Below, piece by piece: positions 1-5,627 of a stretch of DNA of 11,077 nt. This DNA is from Pseudomonadota bacterium (GTDB taxonomy: Bacteria; Pseudomonadota; Gammaproteobacteria; Acidiferrobacterales; UBA6901), in NCBI GenBank assembly GCA_021785795.1, contig JAJYEK010000114.1:1-11077 (forward strand). Direction: 5' to 3'. Each line of letters opens with the position of its first letter. Position 1 is the stretch's first letter. The translations under genes were made by a program, and so were the position numbers. The notes below the pieces were generated by a model. It did no database searches. It was not told where the DNA came from and worked only from the letters and a program-made list of their open reading frames with translations.

Positions 1-2
1 GC

Positions 3-77
3 GCGGAAGGGCTGGAATGGACGCTTACCTCGCCCCCTCCCTACCACAGCTTTGCGACGGCGCCGACCGTCAAGTAG
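3..77 (+). CDS. ctaD: Cytochrome c oxidase subunit I, C-terminal end (partial)
   Basis: Only the last 24 codons and a TAG stop are inside the window; the gene begins to the left. The readable tail contains GLEWTLTSPPPYHSF, which matches the typical C-terminal end of the heme-copper oxidase large subunit (family consensus roughly GLEWTLPSPPPxHNF). Subunit I is the inner-membrane catalytic subunit that carries heme a and the heme a3/CuB site. None of its catalytic residues lie in this fragment, so the call rests on the tail motif and on the neighbouring ctaE, SURF1, ctaA and ctaB genes. The stop lies 24 bases before the next small gene, so the two are probably co-transcribed. Confidence 0.88.
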   Translation, partial: AEGLEWTLTSPPPYHSFATAPTVK

Positions 78-101
78 GGTTCAGGTGGTCCGGAGCGCGC
101 A

Positions 102-245
102 ATGACCGAGATGAGGCACACGCAGGACGACCAAGCGCAGAGAGCCGACGCGCTGCGCCGGTCGAACCGGCGCGCTGCGACCATTGCAGGGGCGATCGCT
201 CTGGGGATTTTCGTGTACACGCTTGTACGAGGCTTCTTCAGGTGA
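102..245 (+). CDS. Small single-span membrane protein of the cytochrome oxidase cluster
   Basis: A 47-residue protein starting at ATG 102, with a CGGAG ribosome binding site at 91-95 ending 6 bases before it. Residues 1-25 are polar and strongly basic (RRSNRRAAT), followed by one hydrophobic span at about 27-44 and a short basic end (RGFFR). This suggests an N-in membrane anchor. Tiny single-span proteins with this layout often sit directly after ctaD in beta- and gammaproteobacteria and are annotated as small cytochrome oxidase assembly proteins. That function is inferred from position and shape, not from a catalytic motif. It could alternatively be a drastically shortened CtaG, since Cox11 proteins also start with a basic stretch and a single span, but no Cox11 copper motif follows. 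Its stop overlaps a possible GTG start at 242. Confidence 0.65.
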   Translation: MTEMRHTQDDQAQRADALRRSNRRAATIAGAIALGIFVYTLVRGFFR

Positions 246-394
246 GCGATGCTGGATCCGGCAATCCGCGCTCCAGCCGAACCCTGATGAACAAGCGTAA
301 TTTCTGGGTGTACGCGCATCGCGACGGCAGAGCGCCGAATGGATGGCAGGCATTGCGCGATCCGGATCCGAGCGCCGCGCCGATGGCTGCCTGA
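242..394 (+). pseudogene. Short open frame where ctaG (Cox11) is expected; possible remnant
   Basis: A 50-codon frame opens with GTG at 242, overlapping the stop of the 47-residue gene, and ends with TGA at 392-394. A GAGG sequence at 229-232 lies 9 bases before the GTG, so translation is possible. The product starts VSDAGSGNPRSSRTLMNK, loosely like the polar start of CtaG proteins. The rest has no membrane span, no copper-binding CxC motif and no similarity I recognise. In related clusters this place between the small protein and subunit III holds ctaG, about 180-200 residues long, which places copper in the CuB site. I read this as either an eroded stump of ctaG or chance coding. The start resemblance is weak and the remnant idea is inference. 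Confidence 0.25.
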
Positions 395-428
395 GGATGC
401 GGGAGCTCGTAAAAAACCAACATGAAAC

Positions 429-434
429 AAGGGG
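429..434 (+). promoter_or_regulatory. Ribosome binding site of ctaE
   Basis: AAGGGG lies 7 bases before ATG 442. It decides the start of subunit III against in-frame upstream starts (the frame is open back to 343), because the protein from 442 begins MSATSDHYYLPNPSPWP, the usual start of this family. Confidence 0.7.
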
Positions 435-441
435 ATTGAAC

Positions 442-1281
442 ATGTCCGCAACATCCGACCACTACTACCTGCCCAATCCGAGTCCCTGGCCGCTGCTTGC
501 CTCCTCCGGGCTATTTACGCTGGCACTCGGCACGGTACTCACCATCAACGACCTCGGCGCCGGGCCCTGGGTCCTGCTCGTGGGCGCAGTGATCATCGGG
601 TACATGATGACGCGCTGGTTCGGCCAGGTGATCGGAGAGAGCGAAGGCGAGGTGTACAACGCGCAGGTGGACATGTCGTTTCGCATGGGAATGGCGTGGT
701 TCATCTTCTCGGAAGTCATGTTTTTTGCCGCGTTCTTCGGTGCACTCTTTTTTGAACGCCACTTCTCGGTGCCCTGGATCGCTGCAGACCACATCCTGTG
801 GCCCGGGTTCCAGGCAATGTGGCCGACCAGCGGTCCCAAAGGGGTTGCGTTCACACCGATGACTCCCTGGGGAATTCCGGCGATCAATACGCTCATCCTG
901 CTGACGTCGGGCGCCACAGTGACGTGGGCCCACTGGGGACTGCTCAAGAACAATCGTGCCCAGCTCATTGTAGGCCTGGTTCTCACGATATTGCTGGGCA
1001 TCAGCTTCATTGCGATGCAGGCCCACGAGTACTACATGGCATATACGCACTTCGGCTTGACGCTGAAAGCGGGTGTCTACGGGGCAACCTTCTTCATGCT
1101 GACCGGATTTCACGGTCTTCACGTGACCATCGGCACCATCATGCTGATTGTGATGCTGATCCGCAGCATCAAAGGACATTTCCGGCCCGATCACCACTTC
1201 GCGTTCGAGGCGGTGTCCTGGTACTGGCACTTCGTGGACGTCGTCTGGCTTGGCTTGTTTATCTTCGTCTACTGGCTGTAG
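442..1281 (+). CDS. ctaE: Cytochrome c oxidase subunit III
   Basis: A 279-residue inner-membrane protein, the third core subunit of aa3-type cytochrome c oxidase. It binds no redox metal; in the family it stabilises turnover and proton uptake into subunit I. The sequence starts with the family pattern HYYLPNPSPWP and has seven hydrophobic spans. Family residues visible include Glu91 in FSEVMFF, the HEYY motif near residue 195, GFHGLHV at 222-228, and the final WYWHFVDVVWL at 260-270. Length and ending are normal, so the gene looks intact. It lies 360 bases after the ctaD stop, with the small protein and a ctaG-sized gap between. It is followed by a hairpin and a convergent gene, so the first transcription unit probably ends here. 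Confidence 0.97.
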   Translation: MSATSDHYYLPNPSPWPLLASSGLFTLALGTVLTINDLGAGPWVLLVGAVIIGYMMTRWFGQVIGESEGEVYNAQVDMSFRMGMAWFIFSEVMFFAAFFGALFFERHFSVPWIAADHILWPGFQAMWPTSGPKGVAFTPMTPWGIPAINTLILLTSGATVTWAHWGLLKNNRAQLIVGLVLTILLGISFIAMQAHEYYMAYTHFGLTLKAGVYGATFFMLTGFHGLHVTIGTIMLIVMLIRSIKGHFRPDHHFAFEAVSWYWHFVDVVWLGLFIFVYWL

Positions 1282-1316
1282 GCGGACAGTCCATCACCGC
1301 TGGGGACCGCCCGATG

Positions 1317-1347
1317 CCGCATTCGCAGTCCGGGACCGCGAGTGCGG
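1317..1347. terminator. Hairpin between convergent genes, possible bidirectional terminator
   Basis: CCGCATTCGC at 1317-1326 pairs with GCGAGTGCGG at 1338-1347, with one G-T wobble. The stem can continue inward through GTC/GAC around a CGG loop after one mismatch. It sits just after ctaE and just before the end of the leftward two-span gene, where a shared terminator would be expected. No T-run follows on either strand, so a classical intrinsic terminator is not proven. Confidence 0.4.
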
Positions 1348-1353
1348 TATGCG

Positions 1354-1575
1354 TCACGGCTGGATGCCGTGCGGCGTGATCAATCCAAAATAGAATCCGA
1401 TGATCATCAGAAAGAACAGCGTCAGGGACAGTGCAATACGCACGGTCAGAAACCGTACGGTACGGGTTCCCTGGCCCTTGTCTTTGTACAGGGAGGCCAG
1501 CGCCGAAAACAGGCTTGCGACGACCAGCAGCAGTATCACGACGATGGCGATGCGGAAGATGAGGGGAGTCGACAT
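1354..1575 (-). CDS. Twin-transmembrane protein, DUF2909 type
   Basis: A 73-residue protein read leftward, convergent with ctaE. It has two hydrophobic spans, at about 6-28 and 43-65, joined by a short basic loop containing YKDKGQGTRTVRFLTVRI. That loop (KDKG, then RTV, LT and RI) is the hallmark I associate with the DUF2909 twin-transmembrane proteins found in gammaproteobacterial cytochrome oxidase loci. No biochemical function is known to me; a role in oxidase assembly or stability is inferred from location only. I chose ATG 1575 because GGGTGA at 1581-1586 lies 5 bases upstream on the minus strand. A GTG at 1584 is an alternative start adding three residues. Its upstream region is shared with SURF1, which is read the other way. 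Confidence 0.82.
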   Translation of the reverse strand: MSTPLIFRIAIVVILLLVVASLFSALASLYKDKGQGTRTVRFLTVRIALSLTLFFLMIIGFYFGLITPHGIQP

Positions 1576-1663
1576 GGGATTCACCCAGGATAGATTTTAA
1601 GGGAATGAAGTATACTGAGTGTAACCCGATTACCAGTTTGCGCAATAATTCGTTATCTTCCCG
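1576..1663. promoter_or_regulatory. Divergent promoter region between the twin-span gene and SURF1
   Basis: These 88 bases lie between two genes read outward and are clearly richer in A and T than their surroundings. They contain the 8-base palindrome AGTATACT at 1609-1616, which offers a TATACT -10-like box on both strands, and TAAAAT-like bases on the minus strand near 1594-1599. No -35 box at good spacing stands out for either direction. That a promoter is here follows from the gene layout; its exact position is not resolved. Confidence 0.45.
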
Positions 1664-2422
1664 ATGCCGACTTCCAGAATCTGCTTCCGTCCGGGCCTGG
1701 TGCCTACGCTGGCAACCCTGTTGCTTTTCCCGGCGCTGATCGCGCTAGGCATCTGGCAACTCGATCGCGCCAGGGAGGCGAGCCGGATCCAGGCGCTGAT
1801 CGATGCACACTCCCGCGGCCGGCCCGTGGAAGTCGGCCAGCAACTGCTGCCGGCGGACCAGCTGCGCTATTACCATGTAATCATCAGGGGTTATTACGAT
1901 CCTCGCTATCAGATCCTTCTCGACAACCAGGTCCATAACGGATTCGCGGGCTATGACGTCATCACGCCGCTGCATATCGCAGGGGGTAGCACTCGGATAC
2001 TGGTCAACCGCGGCTGGATACCGCTGGGCGCGGATCGTGCACACCCACCGCAGGTCCCTGTACCCAAGGGCGAGCAGGTGATTGTGGGCGTTGGCTCGAT
2101 CCCGCCTGCGCACTATTTCACATTGGCGCGCCCCGGCCCGGTATCCGGACCATGGCAGACCGTATGGGAAAACATGGATATGCGCCGGTTCCGGCGGGCG
2201 GTCCCGTTCCCGTTGCAGCCGGCCGTCATTCTGCTCGACCCGAAAAGCCCGGCAGGGGGGTTCGTGCGCAAGTGGCAGGAGCCCGATACCGGGATCGCGA
2301 TGCACCAGTCCTATGCCGGTCAATGGTTCCTGCTGGCGGCTGCGCTGCTGGTGATCTATGTCTGGGTCAACGTCAAGCGTGTTACCCCGGATCCCAAGGA
2401 GAGCGGCCATGAAACCCGCTGA
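1664..2422 (+). CDS. SURF1 family cytochrome oxidase biogenesis protein
   Basis: A 252-residue inner-membrane protein with the SURF1 plan: a span at about 12-30, a large periplasmic domain, and a second span at 221-238. Family motifs are visible: FRPGLVPTLATLL at 8-20, GIWQLDRA at 29-36, LVNRGWIP at 113-120, and HQSYAGQWF at 214-222 just before the second span. SURF1 proteins bind heme A and help insert it into subunit I of aa3 oxidases. The start ATG 1664 gives a normal N-terminus, but no Shine-Dalgarno sequence precedes it (the bases before are CGTTATCTTCCCG). The gene overlaps the next one by 14 bases, so translation of the two is probably coupled. It is the first gene of the rightward group that leads to ctaA. 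Confidence 0.95.
   Translation: MPTSRICFRPGLVPTLATLLLFPALIALGIWQLDRAREASRIQALIDAHSRGRPVEVGQQLLPADQLRYYHVIIRGYYDPRYQILLDNQVHNGFAGYDVITPLHIAGGSTRILVNRGWIPLGADRAHPPQVPVPKGEQVIVGVGSIPPAHYFTLARPGPVSGPWQTVWENMDMRRFRRAVPFPLQPAVILLDPKSPAGGFVRKWQEPDTGIAMHQSYAGQWFLLAAALLVIYVWVNVKRVTPDPKESGHETR
2396..2401 (+). promoter_or_regulatory. Ribosome binding site of the SCO-like gene, inside SURF1
   Basis: AAGGAG lies within the end of the SURF1 coding region, 7 bases before ATG 2409. It supports this start over a longer in-frame start at 2358 that would add 17 residues deep inside SURF1. Confidence 0.75.
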
Positions 2423-3035
2423 ACGCATGGTGCAGCCGGCACCTGGTGGTCGCGGCAGACTCAAGCTGTTGCTGATCATCGCGGTTTTTTTCCTGCCGCA
2501 GATTGTTGCCACTTTGCTTTATTTCGGAGGCTGGCAACCGCATAAGCTGGTCAATCACGGGCAGCTGATCCGGCCGGCCAGACCCATCACGGATGTCGAT
2601 CTGCGGACGCTCGCCGGTTCGACATTTCGATTTAGCGCGCTGCGTGGAAAGTGGCTGATGGTCTATTTCGGTCCTTCGTCGTGCGGCAGTGCCTGTAGGC
2701 GGGATCTGTACATGATGCGCCAGGTGCGCATTGCCCAGGGTGAAAACGCGGAGCGGCTGCAACGGCTGTTCGTGGTTACTGACGGACAGGCTACTGACCG
2801 GTTGCGGATCATCCTCAAGGACTATCCGGGTATGCATGTTGTTACCGGACCGGCCGCGGCGATCGCATCCTTGGCGGGACAATTCATGTCCAAGGGCGGC
2901 TCACCGGTAAGTCGCGATCGGATCTACCTCGTGGATCCCCTCGGAAACCTGATGATGAGCTATCCGTCGGACGCCGATCCGGAGGGGATACGCAAAGACC
3001 TCGTGCGCCTGCTGCAGGTGTCGCAGGTGGGCTAG
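2409..3035 (+). CDS. Membrane-anchored SCO/thioredoxin-like oxidase assembly protein
   Basis: A 208-residue protein with an N-terminal signal anchor (span about 18-38) and a periplasmic thioredoxin-like domain. The domain shows WLMVYFGPSSCGSAC at 82-96, with Cys92 and Cys96 spaced as CxxxC like SCO copper chaperones, then LYMMRQVRIAQG and a late YLVDPLGNLMMSYP at 173-185. Between SURF1 and ctaA in gammaproteobacterial clusters there is commonly such a protein of unassigned function. SCO proteins bind copper through the CxxxC cysteines and a histidine a few residues before the late DPxG motif. Here that stretch reads SPVSRDRIYLVD, with no histidine. It may therefore act in thiol redox rather than copper delivery, or bind copper differently. 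The start overlaps SURF1; the stop lies 3 bases before ctaA. Confidence 0.8.
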   Translation: MKPAERMVQPAPGGRGRLKLLLIIAVFFLPQIVATLLYFGGWQPHKLVNHGQLIRPARPITDVDLRTLAGSTFRFSALRGKWLMVYFGPSSCGSACRRDLYMMRQVRIAQGENAERLQRLFVVTDGQATDRLRIILKDYPGMHVVTGPAAAIASLAGQFMSKGGSPVSRDRIYLVDPLGNLMMSYPSDADPEGIRKDLVRLLQVSQVG

Positions 3036-3038
3036 TTC

Positions 3039-4079
3039 ATGCTCAACCGGAGTTCCTCGCCGTCAGTGAAGTTCTTCAGGTACGCGCTGGGTTGCGCGGC
3101 ATTTGCCTATGCACTGCTGCTTTTTGGTGTCTACACGCGCCTGTCCGACGCCAACCCTGGCTGCTCGGCCTGGTCCGGCTGTTACGGCAAGCCGTTTGCG
3201 CCGCTCACCGCCAGGGAGATCTATGAGGTCCGGCGCGATCAGCCTGCGCCTCCGGATGCGGTGCAGCAACGGGTCTGGCGAGACGCGCTGTACCGGTATC
3301 TGCCGGGGATTTTCGGGTTGTTCATCATCCGGCTCGGATATCTCGGCCGGCAGCTGAGAAAGCGCTATCGTACACAGCAGTTTTTGATCCCGGTGGCGGC
3401 GGCGATACTGGCTTTTCTGCAGTCGGGGCTGGGGATAGCCGTCACCGGACAGGATCCCAGGCCTCTGGTTGTCATCGCGGACCTGGTTTTCGCCTTGACG
3501 ATCCTGGGGCTGCTATGGTGGGTGATGCTGCGGGAGCAGCATTTCTGGAGGACCGTGCCTCCGCACCCCCGTATCCGGCACCTGCGTGTACGCGCGTTGG
3601 TGGCGTTGCTGCTCGTCGTGGGGCTCATTCTCCTTGGCGGATGGACCGCCGCCAATGACGCCGGGCTGGCGTGCCCTGATTTTCCGACATGCCAGGGAGG
3701 CTGGTGGCCGGCGATGAATTTCGTCGACGGTTTCTCGCTGTGGCGCAATGTCGGCCTCAATCACCAGGGCGGCATGCTGGACCTTTCCGGAATCACCGCG
3801 ATCGACGTGATCCATCGCGTAGCGGCGCTTATCACGCTTTTGTATGTAGGCTGGCTCGCGCTGCGTACGATGCGGGTGGGTTTCGACAGCAATCTGTGCC
3901 GCTATGGAATGCTGGTGCTGGTGCTGCTTCTGGGTGAAACCGTTGCTGGCGTGATGGACATCGTGCTGCGCATGCCGTTGCTGGTTGCCGTCGCACATGG
4001 TGCGCTTGGTGTATTGCTGATGTTGAGCCTGATTACGCTCAATCATGTCCTTCGGCCACGCGAGCCTCGTGCGGGCTGA
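3039..4079 (+). CDS. ctaA: Heme A synthase (COX15/CtaA family) with altered N-terminal heme site
   Basis: A 346-residue membrane protein with about eight spans in two homologous halves. CtaA oxidises the C8 methyl of heme O to a formyl group, giving heme A. The C-terminal half is typical: LGGWTAANDAGLACPDFPTCQGG from 199, a Cys212/Cys218 pair, His259 in IDVIHRVAAL and His320 in VAVAHGALG, the ligands of the cofactor heme. The N-terminal half is not. The usual loop CPDWPGC reads CSAWSGC (Cys42, Cys48). The motif normally ExxHR reads DALYR, giving Asp82 and Tyr85. The second histidine (usually xHLLGG) is Asp148 in VVIADLVFA. Two heme-ligand histidines are thus absent although the frame is intact. 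AGGTGG at 3025-3030 supports the start. It is either a divergent synthase or one with changed activity. Confidence 0.88.
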   Translation: MLNRSSSPSVKFFRYALGCAAFAYALLLFGVYTRLSDANPGCSAWSGCYGKPFAPLTAREIYEVRRDQPAPPDAVQQRVWRDALYRYLPGIFGLFIIRLGYLGRQLRKRYRTQQFLIPVAAAILAFLQSGLGIAVTGQDPRPLVVIADLVFALTILGLLWWVMLREQHFWRTVPPHPRIRHLRVRALVALLLVVGLILLGGWTAANDAGLACPDFPTCQGGWWPAMNFVDGFSLWRNVGLNHQGGMLDLSGITAIDVIHRVAALITLLYVGWLALRTMRVGFDSNLCRYGMLVLVLLLGETVAGVMDIVLRMPLLVAVAHGALGVLLMLSLITLNHVLRPREPRAG

Positions 4080-4156
4080 TCGTGGGAAACCTGCGACCGG
4101 TGTCGCAAGTACCCGGGGACCGACGCTGTATTTTTTAAAGATGCGTACTGCGCCTC

Positions 4157-4190
4157 GGCCGGACGGGGCGGGATGCAAAGCGCCCCGGCC
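4157..4190 (+). terminator. GC-rich hairpin downstream of ctaA
   Basis: GGGGCG at 4165-4170 pairs with CGCCCC at 4181-4186 around a 10-base loop. After a 4-base bulge on the left arm, GGCC at 4157-4160 can pair with GGCC at 4187-4190. No T-run follows. It may end or weaken transcription from the SURF1-ctaA unit, or protect the 3' end of the message. Confidence 0.35.
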
Positions 4191-4322
4191 AGGGTTTGCG
4201 CAGACCTCAGGGAAGGATGCCGGAGGCCGGGCCGGCTGGCGCCGTGGATCTTGCCGTGGGGACGTACGCGTGCTGCCGGGCGGATCCGTGCTGAGGTTCC
4301 CAATGCCGCCGCAGGAGCCGTT

Positions 4323-4335
4323 TCCCATTATGGGA
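4323..4335. promoter_or_regulatory. Short perfect dyad upstream of ctaB
   Basis: TCCCAT and ATGGGA form a perfect 6-base inverted repeat around one T, about 80 bases before the ctaB start. Its size and place fit a regulator-binding site, but the arms are short and no regulator gene lies in the window. Confidence 0.25.
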
Positions 4336-4414
4336 CAGGGGTATGCATATCATGTTGCGGGGACAGGGCGTTGTGCCCGAATAACCGCACCCTATATTGA
4401 GGTGTGAAGCCGTG

Positions 4415-5359
4415 ATGACTACGCAGACTGAGACGTCGGCCTTGCCGCCGGGCCGCCAGCGATTCCTGGGCCTGGCGCGCGAGTTTTTCCAATTGTGCAA
4501 GCCGCGCGTCGTGATGCTCATCGTTTTTACCGCGATGGTTGGCATGTTTCTGGCTGCCCCGGGCCTGGTGCCCTGGAACACGCTCGCTTTCGGTACCATC
4601 GGGATCGCTCTTGCGGCCAGCTCCGCAGCCAGCATCAACCATCTGCTCGATCAGGCTGCCGACTCTGTCATGGAGCGGACGCGCGCGCGCCCTCTGCCCA
4701 CCGGACAGCTCACCCCGTTCCAGGCTCTCGTCTTCGCGCTCGCTCTGGCGGCGGTTTCGATGGTGATTCTGGCAGTGGGAGTCAACCTGCTCACCGCCGT
4801 GCTGACTTGCTCCGCGCTTATCGGTTATGGCGTCATCTACACTGTGTACCTCAAGTACGCGACTCCGCAGAACATCGTAATCGGGGGGGCTGCCGGAGCT
4901 GCACCGCCCGTTTTGGGTTGGGCTGCTGTCACCGGCCATGTGACAGCCGATGCGCTCCTCCTGTTCCTGATCATCTTCGTCTGGACGCCGCCGCACTTCT
5001 GGGCACTGGCGCTCTACCGGCAGCCGGAATATGCGCGCGTGCGCATTCCCATGCTGCCTGTTACCCACGGCAGCGAGTTCACGCGACTACATATCCTGTT
5101 GTATACGATACTGTTGTCGGCAATCACGCTGTTGCCGTTTGCCGTCGGCATGAGCGGCTGGTTCTATCTGCTGGGCGCGCTGGTTCTCAATGCGGAGTTC
5201 CTCCGGCTTGCCTGGGGGCTATACCGCCGCTACAGCGACATTCTGGCGCGCCGAACCTTTGTTTACTCGATTCAGTATCTGTCGCTGCTCTTCGCACTCC
5301 TTCTGATCGACCATTACCGATTCTATATTGCAGGTCTGCTGCATCGTGTGACAGGGTGA
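4415..5359 (+). CDS. ctaB: Protoheme IX farnesyltransferase (heme O synthase)
   Basis: A 314-residue polytopic membrane protein of the UbiA prenyltransferase family. It transfers a farnesyl group from farnesyl diphosphate to the 2-vinyl group of heme B, making heme O, the substrate of CtaA. Signature parts are visible: [17 protein letters not shown] at 27-43, the first diphosphate/Mg-binding motif N75, D79 and D83 in [15 protein letters not shown] followed by RARPLPTG, then [22 protein letters not shown] at 148-169, [11 protein letters not shown] at 190-200 and IPMLPV at 211-216. Length is normal and all key residues are present. GAGGTG at 4399-4404 lies 7 bases from a GTG at 4412 and 10 from ATG 4415, so the start could be one codon earlier. 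No SCO gene follows, unlike many related clusters. Confidence 0.96.
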   Translation: MTTQTETSALPPGRQRFLGLAREFFQLCKPRVVMLIVFTAMVGMFLAAPGLVPWNTLAFGTIGIALAASSAASINHLLDQAADSVMERTRARPLPTGQLTPFQALVFALALAAVSMVILAVGVNLLTAVLTCSALIGYGVIYTVYLKYATPQNIVIGGAAGAAPPVLGWAAVTGHVTADALLLFLIIFVWTPPHFWALALYRQPEYARVRIPMLPVTHGSEFTRLHILLYTILLSAITLLPFAVGMSGWFYLLGALVLNAEFLRLAWGLYRRYSDILARRTFVYSIQYLSLLFALLLIDHYRFYIAGLLHRVTG

Positions 5360-5375
5360 GCATCGGTGTAACCGT

Positions 5376-5410
5376 GATCCGGCGCGCTTTCCGGAGCGCA
5401 TGCCGGAATC
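5376..5410 (+). terminator. Strong hairpin after ctaB, possible end of the oxidase unit
   Basis: CCGGC and GCGCT at 5379-5388 pair with AGCGC at 5395-5399 and, after a 2-base bulge, GCCGG at 5402-5406. The loop is TTCCGG. GAT/ATC at the outer ends can extend the stem past one bulged A. It begins 17 bases after the ctaB stop. No T-run follows, so it may be a Rho-associated terminator or a 3'-end stabiliser. Confidence 0.45.
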
Positions 5411-5524
5411 CCGGCGGTCCGTTTGCCCGGCATTGGCCCCGGGGTGCGGGAAAGCCACGCGCGGCGGCGGCGCACGGCCGGCGCAATTCGTGTGTCCAAT
5501 TTTACCGGATGTTGCAGCAGCCAC

Positions 5525-5554
5525 TTGAGTCGTATCGGCGCATTTAAGTAGAAT
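5525..5554 (+). promoter_or_regulatory. Candidate sigma-70 promoter for the RND operon
   Basis: TTGAGT at 5525-5530 (4 of 6 matches to TTGACA) and TAGAAT at 5549-5554 (5 of 6 to TATAAT) are separated by 18 bases in a locally AT-rich stretch. This would start the message near 5561, about 65 bases before the outer-membrane gene. A second TAGAAT occurs at 5616-5621, without a good -35 box. Confidence 0.45.
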
Positions 5555-5627
5555 GCTAATTATTCGCCTACTACATTGTTGAATCCAGGCAGTCCGGACC
5601 AGCCGATATACCGTTTAGAATAAGGCA

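Larger units (their letters stand above)
4080..4414. other. 335-base non-coding gap between ctaA and ctaB, with hairpins
   Basis: No recognisable gene fills this stretch; the open frames present give low-complexity, Arg/Gly/Pro-rich translations without motifs. Structures seen are a small hairpin at 4092-4107 (TGCGAC-CGGT-GTCGCA), a T6 run at 4131-4136, a strong GC hairpin at 4157-4190, a dyad at 4323-4335, and the palindrome TATGCATA at 4342-4349. The left part is GC-rich; the last 100 bases are more AT-rich and may hold a promoter. A TATATT box at 4393-4398 with TTGTGC at 4371-4376 (16-base spacing) is a weak promoter candidate for ctaB. Close spacing of ctaA and ctaB is more usual, so separate control of ctaB is possible. 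Confidence 0.5.

Noticed and set aside
422..439. Five-codon frame MKQGD just before ctaE
   Set aside because: Its GGGG is the ctaE ribosome site and no upstream ribosome site exists for it; a leader peptide cannot be argued from five codons.
511..1230. A 239-codon minus-strand frame opposite ctaE
   Set aside because: The plus strand is a complete subunit III; the antisense translation is His/Arg/Asp-rich and unrelated to any family I know.
4045..4407. A 120-codon frame covering the ctaA-ctaB gap
   Set aside because: It starts inside ctaA, has no ribosome site, and translates to a low-complexity Gly/Arg/Pro-rich product without motifs. The gap is better described as non-coding.
4495..5547. 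A 350-codon plus-strand frame overlapping ctaB
   Set aside because: It lies in a shifted frame of a well-recognised farnesyltransferase and gives an Arg/Cys/His-rich translation without domains.
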